Positions 41,602 through 50,771 of a stretch of 64,000 bases of DNA are shown here, piece by piece. A program made the translations under genes and the position numbers. The notes under the pieces were generated by a model. That model was given only the letters and a program-made list of their open reading frames with translations, searched no databases and had not been told where the DNA came from. Source of the stretch: VAZQ01 sp963827585 (GTDB taxonomy: Bacteria > Pseudomonadota > Alphaproteobacteria > Rhizobiales > Xanthobacteraceae). The stretch is from positions 248,001 to 312,000 of the forward strand of contig CAWHCK010000059.1 in assembly GCA_963827585.1 (NCBI GenBank), given 5' to 3'. Every line of letters starts with the position of its first letter. Positions within the stretch are counted from its first letter, which is position 1.

Positions 41602-42918
41602 ATGACGCAGCGCAAAACGGTGCCCGGCCCCACCGCCCCTGCGCCGGGTTGCCCTGGAGCCCGCCAAGAATCGCCGGTGCGTGCTAGAGTTCCGTCTCCC
41701 GCACTGACCGGAAAAAAAGCTGTGGCCGACAAGCGCGCAACAGGAGAGGGGCCACGCATCCTAGTCGTCGACGACAACGACGACAATCGTTACACGCTCA
41801 CGCTGCATCTCGATCTCGAGGGCTACACCAACATCGAGACCGCGCAGGACGGCGAGGAGGCGATCGCGTGCCTCGAGGCCGCGAGCTTCGACCTCGTGCT
41901 GCTCGACGTGATGATGCCGAAGGTCGACGGCTATCAGGTGCTGACATGGATCAAGGACCAGGCAAGGCTGCGCGATCTCCCCGTGATCATGATCTCGGCG
42001 CTCAACGAGATGACCAGCGTGGTTCGCTGTATCGAGCTCGGGGCGGTCGATTATCTGCTCAAGCCCTTCAATCCGGTGCTGCTGCAGGCACGCTTGGGAG
42101 CCACTCTCGAGAAAAAGCGGCTGCGGGATGAAGTCAACGCCCACCTCGCCCGTCTGGAGGAGGAGATCAAGGCCGCGCGCAAGCTGCAGATGTCGATGGT
42201 GCCGCAGTCCTTTCCGACCCCGACCGCGGACTTCCCCATCGACCTATGCGCGAGCATGGAGCCGGCGCGGGAGGTGGGCGGCGATCTCTACGATTTCTTC
42301 ACGACCGAGGACGGAACGCTGTGCTTTCTGGTCGGCGACGTCTCGGGAAAAGGCATGCCCGCGGCCTTGTTCATGGCACGGGCGAAAAGTCTGATCCGCA
42401 TCATCACCGAGCTGATGCGCCCGCGGAAGGGGGCGGCGCGGCCGGCCGACATCATTGCGCGCGTGAACCGCGAGCTCTGCCAGGACAACGGCGACATGAT
42501 GTTCGTCACGCTGTTCTTCGCCATGCTGGTGCCTGCGACCGGCGAGCTGTCCTTCTGCAACGCAGGGCACAATGCCCCGTATCGGTTCAACGGCGACAGG
42601 CTGACCGCAATCGGCGACGGCAAGGGCATCATCCTGGGCGTGCGCCCGGATGCGGCCTACGAGACCGGCCGGCTTTCGCTCGCCGTCGGCGAGACCATCT
42701 ATCTCTTCACCGACGGCGTGACGGAAGCAAACAATGCGGTCGACGAGCTCTTCACCGAGGACCGTTTGGAAGCCGTCCTGCGCGCTGCCGCCGGCCGGCC
42801 GAGCGCCGAGGTCGTCCGCAGCGTCGCCGCAGCCGTGCAGAATTTCGTCGGAAAGGCGTCGCCCGCCGACGACATCACCATGATGGCCGTGCGCAGGCTT
42901 GATCCATCGTCGATGTGA
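41602..42918 (+). CDS. Response regulator-PP2C (SpoIIE) serine phosphatase
   Basis: About 438 residues: an N-terminal REC domain (ILVVDDNDDNRYTL, phosphoacceptor Asp102 in DLVLLDVMMPKVDGY, YLLKPF), a short coiled linker (LEEEIKAARKLQMSMVPQSF) and a SpoIIE-type PP2C phosphatase with all metal-binding motifs: REVGGDLYDFF, LVGDVSGKGMPAALFMA, YLFTDGVTEANN and SPADDITMMAV. It likely removes phosphate from the STAS protein when the REC domain is phosphorylated. Start ATG 41602; a GTG at 41722 is the alternative, directly before the REC domain. No cognate kinase is known. Confidence 0.9.
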   Translation: MTQRKTVPGPTAPAPGCPGARQESPVRARVPSPALTGKKAVADKRATGEGPRILVVDDNDDNRYTLTLHLDLEGYTNIETAQDGEEAIACLEAASFDLVLLDVMMPKVDGYQVLTWIKDQARLRDLPVIMISALNEMTSVVRCIELGAVDYLLKPFNPVLLQARLGATLEKKRLRDEVNAHLARLEEEIKAARKLQMSMVPQSFPTPTADFPIDLCASMEPAREVGGDLYDFFTTEDGTLCFLVGDVSGKGMPAALFMARAKSLIRIITELMRPRKGAARPADIIARVNRELCQDNGDMMFVTLFFAMLVPATGELSFCNAGHNAPYRFNGDRLTAIGDGKGIILGVRPDAAYETGRLSLAVGETIYLFTDGVTEANNAVDELFTEDRLEAVLRAAAGRPSAEVVRSVAAAVQNFVGKASPADDITMMAVRRLDPSSM

Positions 42919-43169
42919 ACGCTCGGCTGCTGCGGCGAGGTCGAACCTCGTGCCAGCTCGAAGCGGTACCGAGGTCGGGCGGAACTGCACCGCCGCTCGA
43001 TGCAGATTGGAATCGTCGGTTGTGTGAGCTTCTTCACATTCGCGTCCGCCGACCGAGAGTAATTGAACTCTGCCTCAACGATTTGCCGCTGCGTGAGCGG
43101 CAACCTCTCCCCCGTCAACGCGCGGCATGCTTCGAACGAAGCGCGATGCCCGATGCCAGGAGAACGACC

Positions 43170-43466
43170 ATGAAGCCGATCAAGCCCGTCGTCGCCACTT
43201 TTGCTGCGCTGATTGTGGCGCCCTCGCTGACTTCGGCGGCCGCGCAGACCTATCCCGTGGAATGCGCCCAGCGCGACGTTCAACTGGTGACGCAGATGGA
43301 GCAGTACGGCGAGTCACAAAGCGTCCCAGGAGAAATCCTGTACGAGGCGTTCTTGACCATGGCGCGCGCCCGCGAGGCCTGCTCCCGGGGCCGCGTGGCA
43401 GTCGGGCTCGCGCTCTACGACAGCATTTTCAAGACCTCCCTGGCCGGCCAGGTGCAGCCGCGCTGA
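43170..43466 (+). CDS. Small secreted protein of unknown function
   Basis: 98 residues beginning MKPIKPVVATFAALIVAPSL with a clear signal peptide (cleavage near AAAQ) and an AGGAG site eight bases before ATG 43170. The mature part of about 70 residues contains two Cys (ECAQRDVQ, REACSRGR) that could form a disulfide and looks helical. No family recognised. It follows the phosphatase gene by 250 bases. Confidence 0.65.
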   Translation: MKPIKPVVATFAALIVAPSLTSAAAQTYPVECAQRDVQLVTQMEQYGESQSVPGEILYEAFLTMARAREACSRGRVAVGLALYDSIFKTSLAGQVQPR

Positions 43467-44051
43467 CACGGCCGCTCGCATGACGAGAGCGCATCCCGAT
43501 TGGATTCGCAGGCACAGTCGGATCTGCAAGCGCTGGCCGGTCGGCCTCCCGCTGATGCAAACATCCACGGACGGTAGTCCGTAAGCCGGAGATCGATCAT
43601 GAGCATGCTCATCACCGTGCTGGTTGTGACGACCCTCATTGCTGTCCCGCTCCTGACCGAGTCCGCGGCTGCCGCATCGCAGAACGAGTGATCTTCGGCG
43701 GCAAGAGCGTCGAACTCGGACCCGGATGTGAACGTTCGGTTCCACTGGGGCACACAACTATAACGTGAAAGATCGCGGTCGCCCGACGATCCGCATACTC
43801 CAAGTTGCAGACCCGCCGGCTCTGGCTCGGCTGATTCAGAACGATTCAGAATCCGTGCCAAGGACCCCCACGCGGCTCTCGGGCCACGCTGGCGGGTGTT
43901 CGACGCGCGGTGAAAACCGCGTGAAACGGAAAGACGCGATCCGGGCGGGCAAAAGCGGAAGTTTGCGAACCCGGAACCCGGACGCGAAGGCGCCTTGCCC
44001 TCGACCGGCCCAAGCCGGAGAGGCCCCCGAGGGAGGGGATAAGGTGATCGA
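43467..44051. other. 585-base stretch without a confident gene
   Basis: Apart from a possible 30-codon ORF at 43599-43691 no gene is supported. Frames crossing this stretch have no family match. The right end precedes the GTG start of the periplasmic binding protein gene; its promoter is not obvious. Confidence 0.5.
43599..43691 (+). CDS. Possible 30-residue signal-peptide-like microprotein
   Basis: ATG AGC ATG ... encodes MSMLITVLVVTTLIAVPLLT followed by ESAAAASQNE and a TGA. It is one hydrophobic helix plus an AAAA-type cleavage site and a five-residue tail, with CCGGAGA about eight bases upstream. This could be a tiny exported peptide, a remnant of a longer secreted protein, or chance. 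Only ribosome profiling or conservation would tell. Confidence 0.25.
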   Translation: MSMLITVLVVTTLIAVPLLTESAAAASQNE

Positions 44052-45041
44052 GTGAGGCGGCGCGAGTTCATGGGCCTTCTTGGTGGCGCGGCGGTGTGGC
44101 CGCTCGCTTCCGTGCGCGCGCAGCAGCCCGCCGGCCGGGTGCGGCGGATCGGCCTGCTGCTCGGCAGCGCCGCGACCGATCCGCAGGCGCAGCTCAATGT
44201 CGCCGCCTTCACCAAGGCGCTCGAGGAGCTCGGCTGGAAGGACAATGTCCGCATCGACATTCGCTGGGCCGCGGCCCAAAGCGCGGGCGCGCAGGCATCG
44301 GCAAGGGAGCTCGTCGATCTGGCGTCCGACGTGATCGTGGTGGGAGGCGGCGGGACCACGATGGCCGTCAGCGATCAAACCCGCACGACACCGATCGTAT
44401 TCGTGGGATTCACCGATCCGGTGGCCGGCGGTTTCGTCGAAAGCCTGGCGCGGCCCGGTCGCAACATGACCGGCTTCACCAGCATCGAATTTTCGGTCGG
44501 CGGCAAATGGCTGGAGATTCTCAAGGGCATTGCCCCGGGGATCGCGCGCGTGACCGCCATCTACAATCCCGAGACGGCGCCTTACGGTGCGCAATTCCTG
44601 CGCTGGAACAAGTCCGTTGCATCCGCGCTCGACATCGATCTGGTCGCCGGCCCGACCCGGGATGAAGCCGATATCAAAGCCGCCATCGCGGCGCTCGGTC
44701 GCGAGCCCGGGGGCGGCCTGATGGTGCTGCCGGACGCCTTCAGCAGCATCCACAGGCATCTGATCGTGGCGCTGGCGGCCGAACGGCGCCTGCCCGCGAT
44801 CTATCCGGGGCGGGCCTACCCGATGGCGGGCGGCCTGCTATCTTACGGCGTCGAACTGCCCTATTTGTTTCGCCAGGCGGCGTCCTACGTGGATCGCATC
44901 TTGCGCGGTGCCCGCGCCGGCGAGCTGCCGGTCCAGGCGCCGACCAAGTTCGAGCTGGTGATCAACCTGAAAGCCGCCAAGTCGCTCGGCGTCGATATCC
45001 CTTCCGCCCTGCTCGCCACCGCCGACGAGGTGATCGAATGA
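44052..45041 (+). CDS. PF04392-type ABC transporter substrate-binding protein
   Basis: 329 residues with a Tat-like signal MRRREFMGLLGGAAVWPLAS ending RAQQP and the ABC_sub_bind family body: VRRIGLLLGSAATDPQAQ, LEELGWKDNVRIDIRWAA, TTPIVFVGFTDPVAGGFVES, LARPGRNMTGFTSIEF and LPYLFRQAASYVDRILRG with PTKFELVINLKAAKSLGV. The start is GTG at 44052. The stop overlaps the start of a sensor kinase gene by four bases (ATGA), with no ABC permease or ATPase nearby, so it probably delivers ligand to the kinase and not to a transporter. Confidence 0.9.
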   Translation: MRRREFMGLLGGAAVWPLASVRAQQPAGRVRRIGLLLGSAATDPQAQLNVAAFTKALEELGWKDNVRIDIRWAAAQSAGAQASARELVDLASDVIVVGGGGTTMAVSDQTRTTPIVFVGFTDPVAGGFVESLARPGRNMTGFTSIEFSVGGKWLEILKGIAPGIARVTAIYNPETAPYGAQFLRWNKSVASALDIDLVAGPTRDEADIKAAIAALGREPGGGLMVLPDAFSSIHRHLIVALAAERRLPAIYPGRAYPMAGGLLSYGVELPYLFRQAASYVDRILRGARAGELPVQAPTKFELVINLKAAKSLGVDIPSALLATADEVIE

Positions 45042-48000
45042 GGCGGGACCGCATCCTGGCCCGGGCCACGACCTTTGCCGGCTTTGCTACAGTGGTGGGG
45101 ATGAGGATTCGCGATCTGGTCAAGCGCTTTGCCCCGAAGCGTCCGGCGCAGCCCGGCGACGGCGCGCAGCATCAGGCGCCGGTCGAAGCTCACGTTCCGA
45201 AAACCCGCCGGCGCCTGTTCACCAAATACGTCGCGCTGTTCGTTGCGGTCGTCTGTGTCGCGTTGCTCTCGAACGGCATTTTCGACGTCTACTTCTACTA
45301 TCAGGAGCACAAGGCGTCGCTGATCCGCATCCAGCGCGAACAGGCGGAAGCCGCCGCCGCCAAGATCGGCCAGTTCATCAAGGAGATCGAGAGCCAACTC
45401 GGCTGGACGACACAATTGCCGTGGTCGGCGGGCTCGATCGAGCAGCGCCGCTTCGACGCGTTGCGGCTGTTGCGTCAGGTGCCCGCCATTACCGAGCTGG
45501 CGCAGCTCGACGCCAGCGGCAAGGAGCGGCTGCGAGTCTCGCGGCTGGCCATGGACGTGGTCGGCGGCGGCACCGATTTCTCCAACGATCCGAAGTTCAC
45601 GGAAGCGGTGGCGCGCAAGGTCTATTACGGGCCGGTCTATTTCCGCCGCGAATCGGAGCCCTACATGACCCTCGCCATTGCCGGCACCCGGCGCGATGCC
45701 GGCGTGAGCGTGGCCGAGGTGAACCTCAAGCTGATCTGGGACGTGGTCTCCCAGATCAAGGTCGGCGAGCGCGGCCACGCCTACGTGGTCGACGCGCAGG
45801 GACGGCTGATCGCGCATCCCGACATCAGCCTGGTGCTGCGCAACACCGACATGTCGAAGCTGGCGCAAGTGCGTGCGGCACGCAGCGGCGACGCCGAGCC
45901 GGTGCAGGAGGCGCAAGACATCGAAGCGCACAAGGTGCTCACGGCCTCGGCGCCGGTGGCGCCGCTGGGCTGGCTGGTGTTCGTCGAGCTGCCGGCCGAG
46001 GAAGCGTATGCGCCGCTGCGTGCGGCCTTGGAGCGCCTGGGGCTGGTGCTGCTGGCGGCGCTCGGCTTCGCCGTGCTGGCCGGGATGTTCCTCGCCGGGC
46101 GCATGGTCGGTCCGATCCAGGCGCTGCGGACCGGCGCCGCGCGCATCGGCAGCGGCGATCTCAGCCAGCGCATCGCCGTCAAGACCGGCGACGAATTGGA
46201 GGTGCTCGCCGACCAGTTCAACGACATGGCGGGACGGCTGCAGGAATCCTATGCGGGACTGGAGCAGAAGGTCGAGCTGCGCACGCGCGAGCTGAGCGAG
46301 TCGCTGGCGCAGCAGACCGCGACCGCCGACGTGCTCAAGGTCATCAGCCGATCCACGTTCGACCTCAATTCGGTGCTTCAGACCCTCGTCGAATCCGCTG
46401 CGCGGCTTTGCGAGGCCGACAAGGCCACGATCACTCGGCAAAGGGATGGTGTCTTCTATCGCGCCGAGGCCTACGGCTTCTCGCCTGAATTCACCGAGTA
46501 TGTGAAAGGTCTTCCCGTGGAGCCGAAACGAGGGACGCTCAGCGGGCGTGTCCTGCTCGAAGGCAAGGTCGTTCATATCCCCGACGTTCTGGTCGATAGC
46601 GAGTACACTTGGACGGAGGCGCAGAAATTGGGCGGCTTTCGTACCATGCTCGGCGTTCCACTTCTGCGCGAGGGTACGCCGATCGGCGTTTTGGCATTGA
46701 CGCGCGGTGAGGTCCGGCCGTTCACCGAGAAACAAATCGAACTGGTGACAACCTTTGCCGATCAGGCCGTCATTGCGATCGAGAACGTCCGGCTGTTCGA
46801 CGACGTGCAGGCGCGCACCCGCGAGCTTGGGCAGTCGGTGGAGGAATTGCGCGCACTTGGCGAGGTGACGCGGGCCGTCAACTCCACCCTCGAGCTGCAG
46901 ACCGTGCTGTCGACCATCGTTGCCAAGGCGGTTCAACTCTCCAATACCGAAGCCGGTTCGATCTACGTGGCGGACCCCGGAACGGACGAGTTTCATCAGC
47001 GCGCGACGCACGGCATGAGCGACGAGCTCATCGCCGAGCTCAACCGCCAGGACATCGGCATCGGCGAGAAAACCATCGCGGACGCGGCGGAGCATCGCGC
47101 GCCCGTGCAGTTTTCCGATTTGAGGGAGCAGGGGCCGTCGGCCACTCGGGACATTCTGCTGCGGGCCGGCTTCCGCGCGCTTCTCGTGGTGCCGCTGCTG
47201 GGTACGGAGGGCATCATCGGCGTGCTGGTGGTGCGGCGCAAGGCGCCCGGCGCGTTTCCCAAGCACACGGTCGACCTGCTGCAGACGTTCGCGGCGCAAT
47301 CCGTGCTGGCGATCCAGAACGCGAACCTGTTCAAGGAAGTGGAGGAAAAAGGCCACCAGTTGGCAATGGCGAGCCAGCACAAGTCGCAATTCCTCGCCAA
47401 TATGAGCCACGAGCTGCGCACGCCCCTCAACGCCATCATCGGGCTCACCGAGATGATGTCCACCAATGCGGCACGCTTCGGGACCGAAAAAGCGGCGGAA
47501 CCGCTGCGCCGCGTGCATCGCGCCGGCACCCATCTCCTGGGCCTCATCAACCAGGTGCTCGACCTTTCGAAGATCGAGGCCGGCAAGCTCGAGCTCAGTC
47601 CGGAATCGGTGAGTTTGGCCCCGCTGATCGACGAAGTGATCGGCACCGCGCGGCAATTGGCGGAGCAGAACAAGAACCGCCTTGTGGTCGAAGGCCAGGA
47701 AGGCCTCGGGTCGCTAACGGTCGATCCCATGCGGCTGCGGCAGATCCTGCTCAACCTATTGAGCAATGCGTGCAAGTTCACCAAGCAGGGCTTGGTAACC
47801 TTGCGCCTGCGAAAGGTGGTCGACGGAGGCAACTGGATCGAGTTCGCCGTCGCCGATACCGGCATCGGCATGACCGCCGAGCAGCAGGCGAAGCTGTTCG
47901 AGGATTTCACCCAGGCCGATTCCTCGACCGCGCGGCGCTACGGGGGAACCGGCCTCGGGCTTGCCATCACGCGCAAGCTCACGCGCATGATGGGGGGCGA

Positions 48001-48874
48001 CGTGACGGTGGCGAGCGAGCCGGGCAAGGGCTCGGTCTTCACCGTCCGCCTGCCGGGCGCTGCCGATTCCATGCCGAGCGGCTCGACCGAGGCGCTGCGA
48101 GTTCCGGCTGGCGATGCCGTGCTCGTCGTCGACGACGATGCCACCGCGCGCGAGCTCATTGCCGATCAGCTCAGGGCCGAAGGCTTTTCCGTCGTCACCG
48201 CAGCTGGTGGTTTGGAGGGATTGCGGCGCGCCAAGGAATTGCGGCCGATCGCCATTACCCTCGACGTGATGATGCCCGACCTCGACGGGTGGTCGGTCTT
48301 GGCCGCGCTGCGGCAGGATGCCGAGCTCGCGGAGATCCCGGTCATCATGGTGACGATCCTGGACGAGCCGCGGCGCGCCGTCGCACTGGGTGCGGCCGGT
48401 TATCTCAGCAAGCCGGTCGACCGCGAGCGGCTCCGCCGCCTGGTCGGGCGCTTTCGCTCCCCGGCGCGGCCGACACGGATCCTGCTGGTCGAGGACGACG
48501 ACAGCCAGCGCGGTCGCATCCGCAGCTGGCTCGCCGGCCGGCAGTGGATCGTGCAAGAGGCCGCGAACGGGCGAGAGGCGCTGGCCCGCATGCGCGAGAC
48601 CAGGCCGGACATGATCTTGCTCGATCTCATGATGCCTGAAATGGACGGCTTCGCGGTCGTCGCCGCCCTGCAAGAGGAGCCGGCTTGGCGGGAGATCCCC
48701 GTCATCGTGATCACCGCGCGGGATCTCGATGCAACGGACCGCGAACGGCTCAATTCCGGCGTGCAATCCGTGTTGGTCAAGGACATGTTTCGGCCGGATG
48801 AACTGGTCACACGCATCCGCCGGCTTGTGCGCATGAAAGCTGACATCAACACCGGGATGGAAGCAGCGTCGTGA
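45038..48874 (+). CDS. Hybrid sensor histidine kinase with periplasmic Cache domain, two GAF and two receiver domains
   Basis: 1278 residues. Order: cytoplasmic tail, TM1 (about 60-82), periplasmic Cache-like sensor (about 83-330; IKVGERGHAYVVDAQGRLIA), TM2 (about 332-352), HAMP (about 353-403), GAF1 (about 440-590), GAF2 (about 612-765), HisKA with His791 (NMSHELRTPLNAIIG), HATPase (AVADTGIGMTAEQQAKLFED), REC1 with Asp1076 (ITLDVMMPDLDGW) and REC2 with Asp1196 (ILLDLMMPEMDGF). A phosphorelay with the next gene's receiver is likely, as no Hpt domain is present. It overlaps both neighbours (ATGA and GTGA), forming a three-gene unit. Confidence 0.93.
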   Translation: MRRDRILARATTFAGFATVVGMRIRDLVKRFAPKRPAQPGDGAQHQAPVEAHVPKTRRRLFTKYVALFVAVVCVALLSNGIFDVYFYYQEHKASLIRIQREQAEAAAAKIGQFIKEIESQLGWTTQLPWSAGSIEQRRFDALRLLRQVPAITELAQLDASGKERLRVSRLAMDVVGGGTDFSNDPKFTEAVARKVYYGPVYFRRESEPYMTLAIAGTRRDAGVSVAEVNLKLIWDVVSQIKVGERGHAYVVDAQGRLIAHPDISLVLRNTDMSKLAQVRAARSGDAEPVQEAQDIEAHKVLTASAPVAPLGWLVFVELPAEEAYAPLRAALERLGLVLLAALGFAVLAGMFLAGRMVGPIQALRTGAARIGSGDLSQRIAVKTGDELEVLADQFNDMAGRLQESYAGLEQKVELRTRELSESLAQQTATADVLKVISRSTFDLNSVLQTLVESAARLCEADKATITRQRDGVFYRAEAYGFSPEFTEYVKGLPVEPKRGTLSGRVLLEGKVVHIPDVLVDSEYTWTEAQKLGGFRTMLGVPLLREGTPIGVLALTRGEVRPFTEKQIELVTTFADQAVIAIENVRLFDDVQARTRELGQSVEELRALGEVTRAVNSTLELQTVLSTIVAKAVQLSNTEAGSIYVADPGTDEFHQRATHGMSDELIAELNRQDIGIGEKTIADAAEHRAPVQFSDLREQGPSATRDILLRAGFRALLVVPLLGTEGIIGVLVVRRKAPGAFPKHTVDLLQTFAAQSVLAIQNANLFKEVEEKGHQLAMASQHKSQFLANMSHELRTPLNAIIGLTEMMSTNAARFGTEKAAEPLRRVHRAGTHLLGLINQVLDLSKIEAGKLELSPESVSLAPLIDEVIGTARQLAEQNKNRLVVEGQEGLGSLTVDPMRLRQILLNLLSNACKFTKQGLVTLRLRKVVDGGNWIEFAVADTGIGMTAEQQAKLFEDFTQADSSTARRYGGTGLGLAITRKLTRMMGGDVTVASEPGKGSVFTVRLPGAADSMPSGSTEALRVPAGDAVLVVDDDATARELIADQLRAEGFSVVTAAGGLEGLRRAKELRPIAITLDVMMPDLDGWSVLAALRQDAELAEIPVIMVTILDEPRRAVALGAAGYLSKPVDRERLRRLVGRFRSPARPTRILLVEDDDSQRGRIRSWLAGRQWIVQEAANGREALARMRETRPDMILLDLMMPEMDGFAVVAALQEEPAWREIPVIVITARDLDATDRERLNSGVQSVLVKDMFRPDELVTRIRRLVRMKADINTGMEAAS

Positions 48875-49245
48875 TCAAGGTGCTTTACATCGAAGACAAC
48901 GATGACAACATCTATATGCTCAAGATGCGGCTCGAGCTGCTCGGCGAGTTCGAGGTTCTGACGGCGGAGGACGGCGAGAAGGGTTGCGAGATGGCCGCTG
49001 CCGAGCAGCCGGATGTCATCCTGATGGACCTTGAAATGCCCGTCATCGACGGCTGGGAGGCCACCCGCCGGCTCAAGAGCAATCCGCAAACCTGCTGCAT
49101 CCCGGTCATCGCGCTGTCCGCCCATGCGCTGGCCGGCGCCCGCGAGCAGGCGCTCGCCGCGGGCTGCGACGAGTTCGACACCAAGCCGATCGAATTCGAC
49201 CGTCTGGTTCGGACCCTGCGGCGAATTCTGGCCGGCCGGGCGTGA
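48871..49245 (+). CDS. Single-domain response regulator
   Basis: 124 residues of receiver domain only: VLYIEDNDDNIYMLKMRLEL, phosphoacceptor Asp53 (DVILMDLEMPVIDGW), IPVIALSAHALAGAREQALA and FDTKPIEF (signalling Lys). It has no output domain, so it probably acts as a phosphate acceptor or by protein contact. Starts with GTG overlapping the stop of the hybrid kinase (GTGA). Confidence 0.93.
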   Translation: MIKVLYIEDNDDNIYMLKMRLELLGEFEVLTAEDGEKGCEMAAAEQPDVILMDLEMPVIDGWEATRRLKSNPQTCCIPVIALSAHALAGAREQALAAGCDEFDTKPIEFDRLVRTLRRILAGRA

Positions 49246-49261
49246 CGCGCGGACGAGGCGG

Positions 49262-49364
49262 CTAGAGCGTGATTGCTTTAGGTTAGTCGCAATCACGCTC
49301 TAGCTTTTTGTTTGAGCATGATCTTCTCGGAAAACCGGTACCCACTTTTCCGGATCATGCTCTA
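49262..49364 (+). repeat. Composite palindromic element, copy C
   Basis: CTAGAGCGTGAT (49262-49273)/ATCACGCTCTAG (49292-49303) and GAGCATGATC (49314-49323)/GATCATGCTC (49353-49362) with the inner CGGAAAA/TTTTCC. Nearly identical to copy B; it separates the response regulator gene from the convergent MetE-like gene and could end both transcripts. Confidence 0.9.
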
Positions 49365-49375
49365 AAGCGGTTGCA

Positions 49376-50521
49376 TCAGCTACGCCAGAGCTCCCGGCTC
49401 GCGAGCCGGGCGCCTTCCACCAGACTATCGAACTTCGCCCACATGACGGAGGGGTGGACGCGCTGGATCCCCTCCGTTTGGGCGAAGCCGCAATCGGTGC
49501 CGGCAATCACGTTCTCGCGCCCGACCAGGCGTGCAAATGTGACGATGCGGTCGGCCACCAGGCGCGGATGCTCGACGGTGATCGTGTGATGCGTCACCAC
49601 GCCGGGAATCAGGATCTTTCCCTCCGGCAGCTTTGCCTTTTCCCACACGCGCCACTCGTGCTCGTGGCGGACATTGGCGGCTTCGATCGAATAGGCTCCG
49701 GCGCGAACCTTGAGGATCAGGTCCACGATATCTTCGAGCGCTGCGTCGGCCACGTGCGGGACGTGCCAGCTCCCGAAACAGACGTGATAGCGGATGCGAT
49801 CTTCCGGAATACCGCTCAGGGCATGATTGAGCGCGTCGATCCGCAGCTCGGCCCATTCGCGATAACGGCGCGGGCTCTCCTGCACGAGCGCATCGTACAT
49901 GTTGGCGAGCACGGCGTCGTCGACCTGGAGGACGAGGCCGGCATCGGCGATGGCGAGGTATTCCTCCCGCAGCGCATTCGCGATCGCGAACACGTAGTCG
50001 CGTTCGTTCGGGTAGTACTCATTGGCGGCGTCGTAACCGACGCTCGCCGGCGCAACGGCGGTCAGGAAGGCCTCTTCCACGCTCGCGGATTCGACCGCGG
50101 ACTTTAGGTTCGCAACGTCGCGCGCAATGCTCTTGCGATCCCGGTAGGCGATCGGGCCGACACAGGCGTGGCCCGGCGTGCCGGTCACGCCGCGCGGGAA
50201 TTCCTTGGCCATGAACTCGGCGAACCTGACGCGATCCCGGCCCAGCCAGACCGCCGGATACATTTGATCGGGACGCTCCTCGAAGCCGCTAAATCGCCCG
50301 AGGGCATAGTTGGCCCAGCTCGATTTTCCAAACTCCCCGTCGTTGACGATGTCGATCCCGACCTTGGCCTGCGCTTGCACGACCTCGGCCACGGACGTCT
50401 CGAGGTGGTCCTCGTATCGCTGCGGGTCATGTGTTGCTTGTGCAGAGAGCTCGAGCAGCGCTTGCGGACGGACGAGGCTGCCGACATGGGTGGTGAGGAT
50501 TCGATCTTCGCTTCGCTTCAT
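49376..50521 (-). CDS. MetE C-terminal-domain-like (cobalamin-independent methionine synthase II family) protein
   Basis: 381 residues beginning MKRSEDRILTTHVGSLVRPQ; ATG 50521 is the first start that fits the family. It has the methionine synthase II barrel features: VGIDIVNDGEFGKSSW, VAPASVGYDAANEYYPNERD, the zinc-site blocks RYHVCFGSWHVPH (His-x-Cys) and AGTDCGFAQTEG (Cys). It lacks the MetE N-terminal half and so is unlikely to make methionine from methyl-folate alone; such proteins may act on other methyl donors or betaines. Divergent from a paralog at 50.77 kb and 12 bases after palindrome C. Confidence 0.85.
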   Translation of the reverse strand: MKRSEDRILTTHVGSLVRPQALLELSAQATHDPQRYEDHLETSVAEVVQAQAKVGIDIVNDGEFGKSSWANYALGRFSGFEERPDQMYPAVWLGRDRVRFAEFMAKEFPRGVTGTPGHACVGPIAYRDRKSIARDVANLKSAVESASVEEAFLTAVAPASVGYDAANEYYPNERDYVFAIANALREEYLAIADAGLVLQVDDAVLANMYDALVQESPRRYREWAELRIDALNHALSGIPEDRIRYHVCFGSWHVPHVADAALEDIVDLILKVRAGAYSIEAANVRHEHEWRVWEKAKLPEGKILIPGVVTHHTITVEHPRLVADRIVTFARLVGRENVIAGTDCGFAQTEGIQRVHPSVMWAKFDSLVEGARLASRELWRS

Positions 50522-50771
50522 GTGCCACCAACGCTTCTTGCATGCGAGAGGATATCGGTTGCCGCGCAGCACCGTGCCCGTAGCAAGCCATCGACTGTTT
50601 GGCAGCCGGATGGAATGGAGTCCAGCCACGCGCCGGCAAGGTCTCCGGCGCCATGTCGTGGATGTTGAACGGGATGAACATCGATGGGGTCCCGCCCACG
50701 CCATTGCGTGACGGCTTTGCGCCAGGCGCTTCGATGTTGCAGACTGATGGGCGATGCTGCAGGAGGCAGAC

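Noticed and set aside
44885..47656. 923-residue minus-strand frame
   Set aside because: Shadow of the binding protein and hybrid kinase genes.
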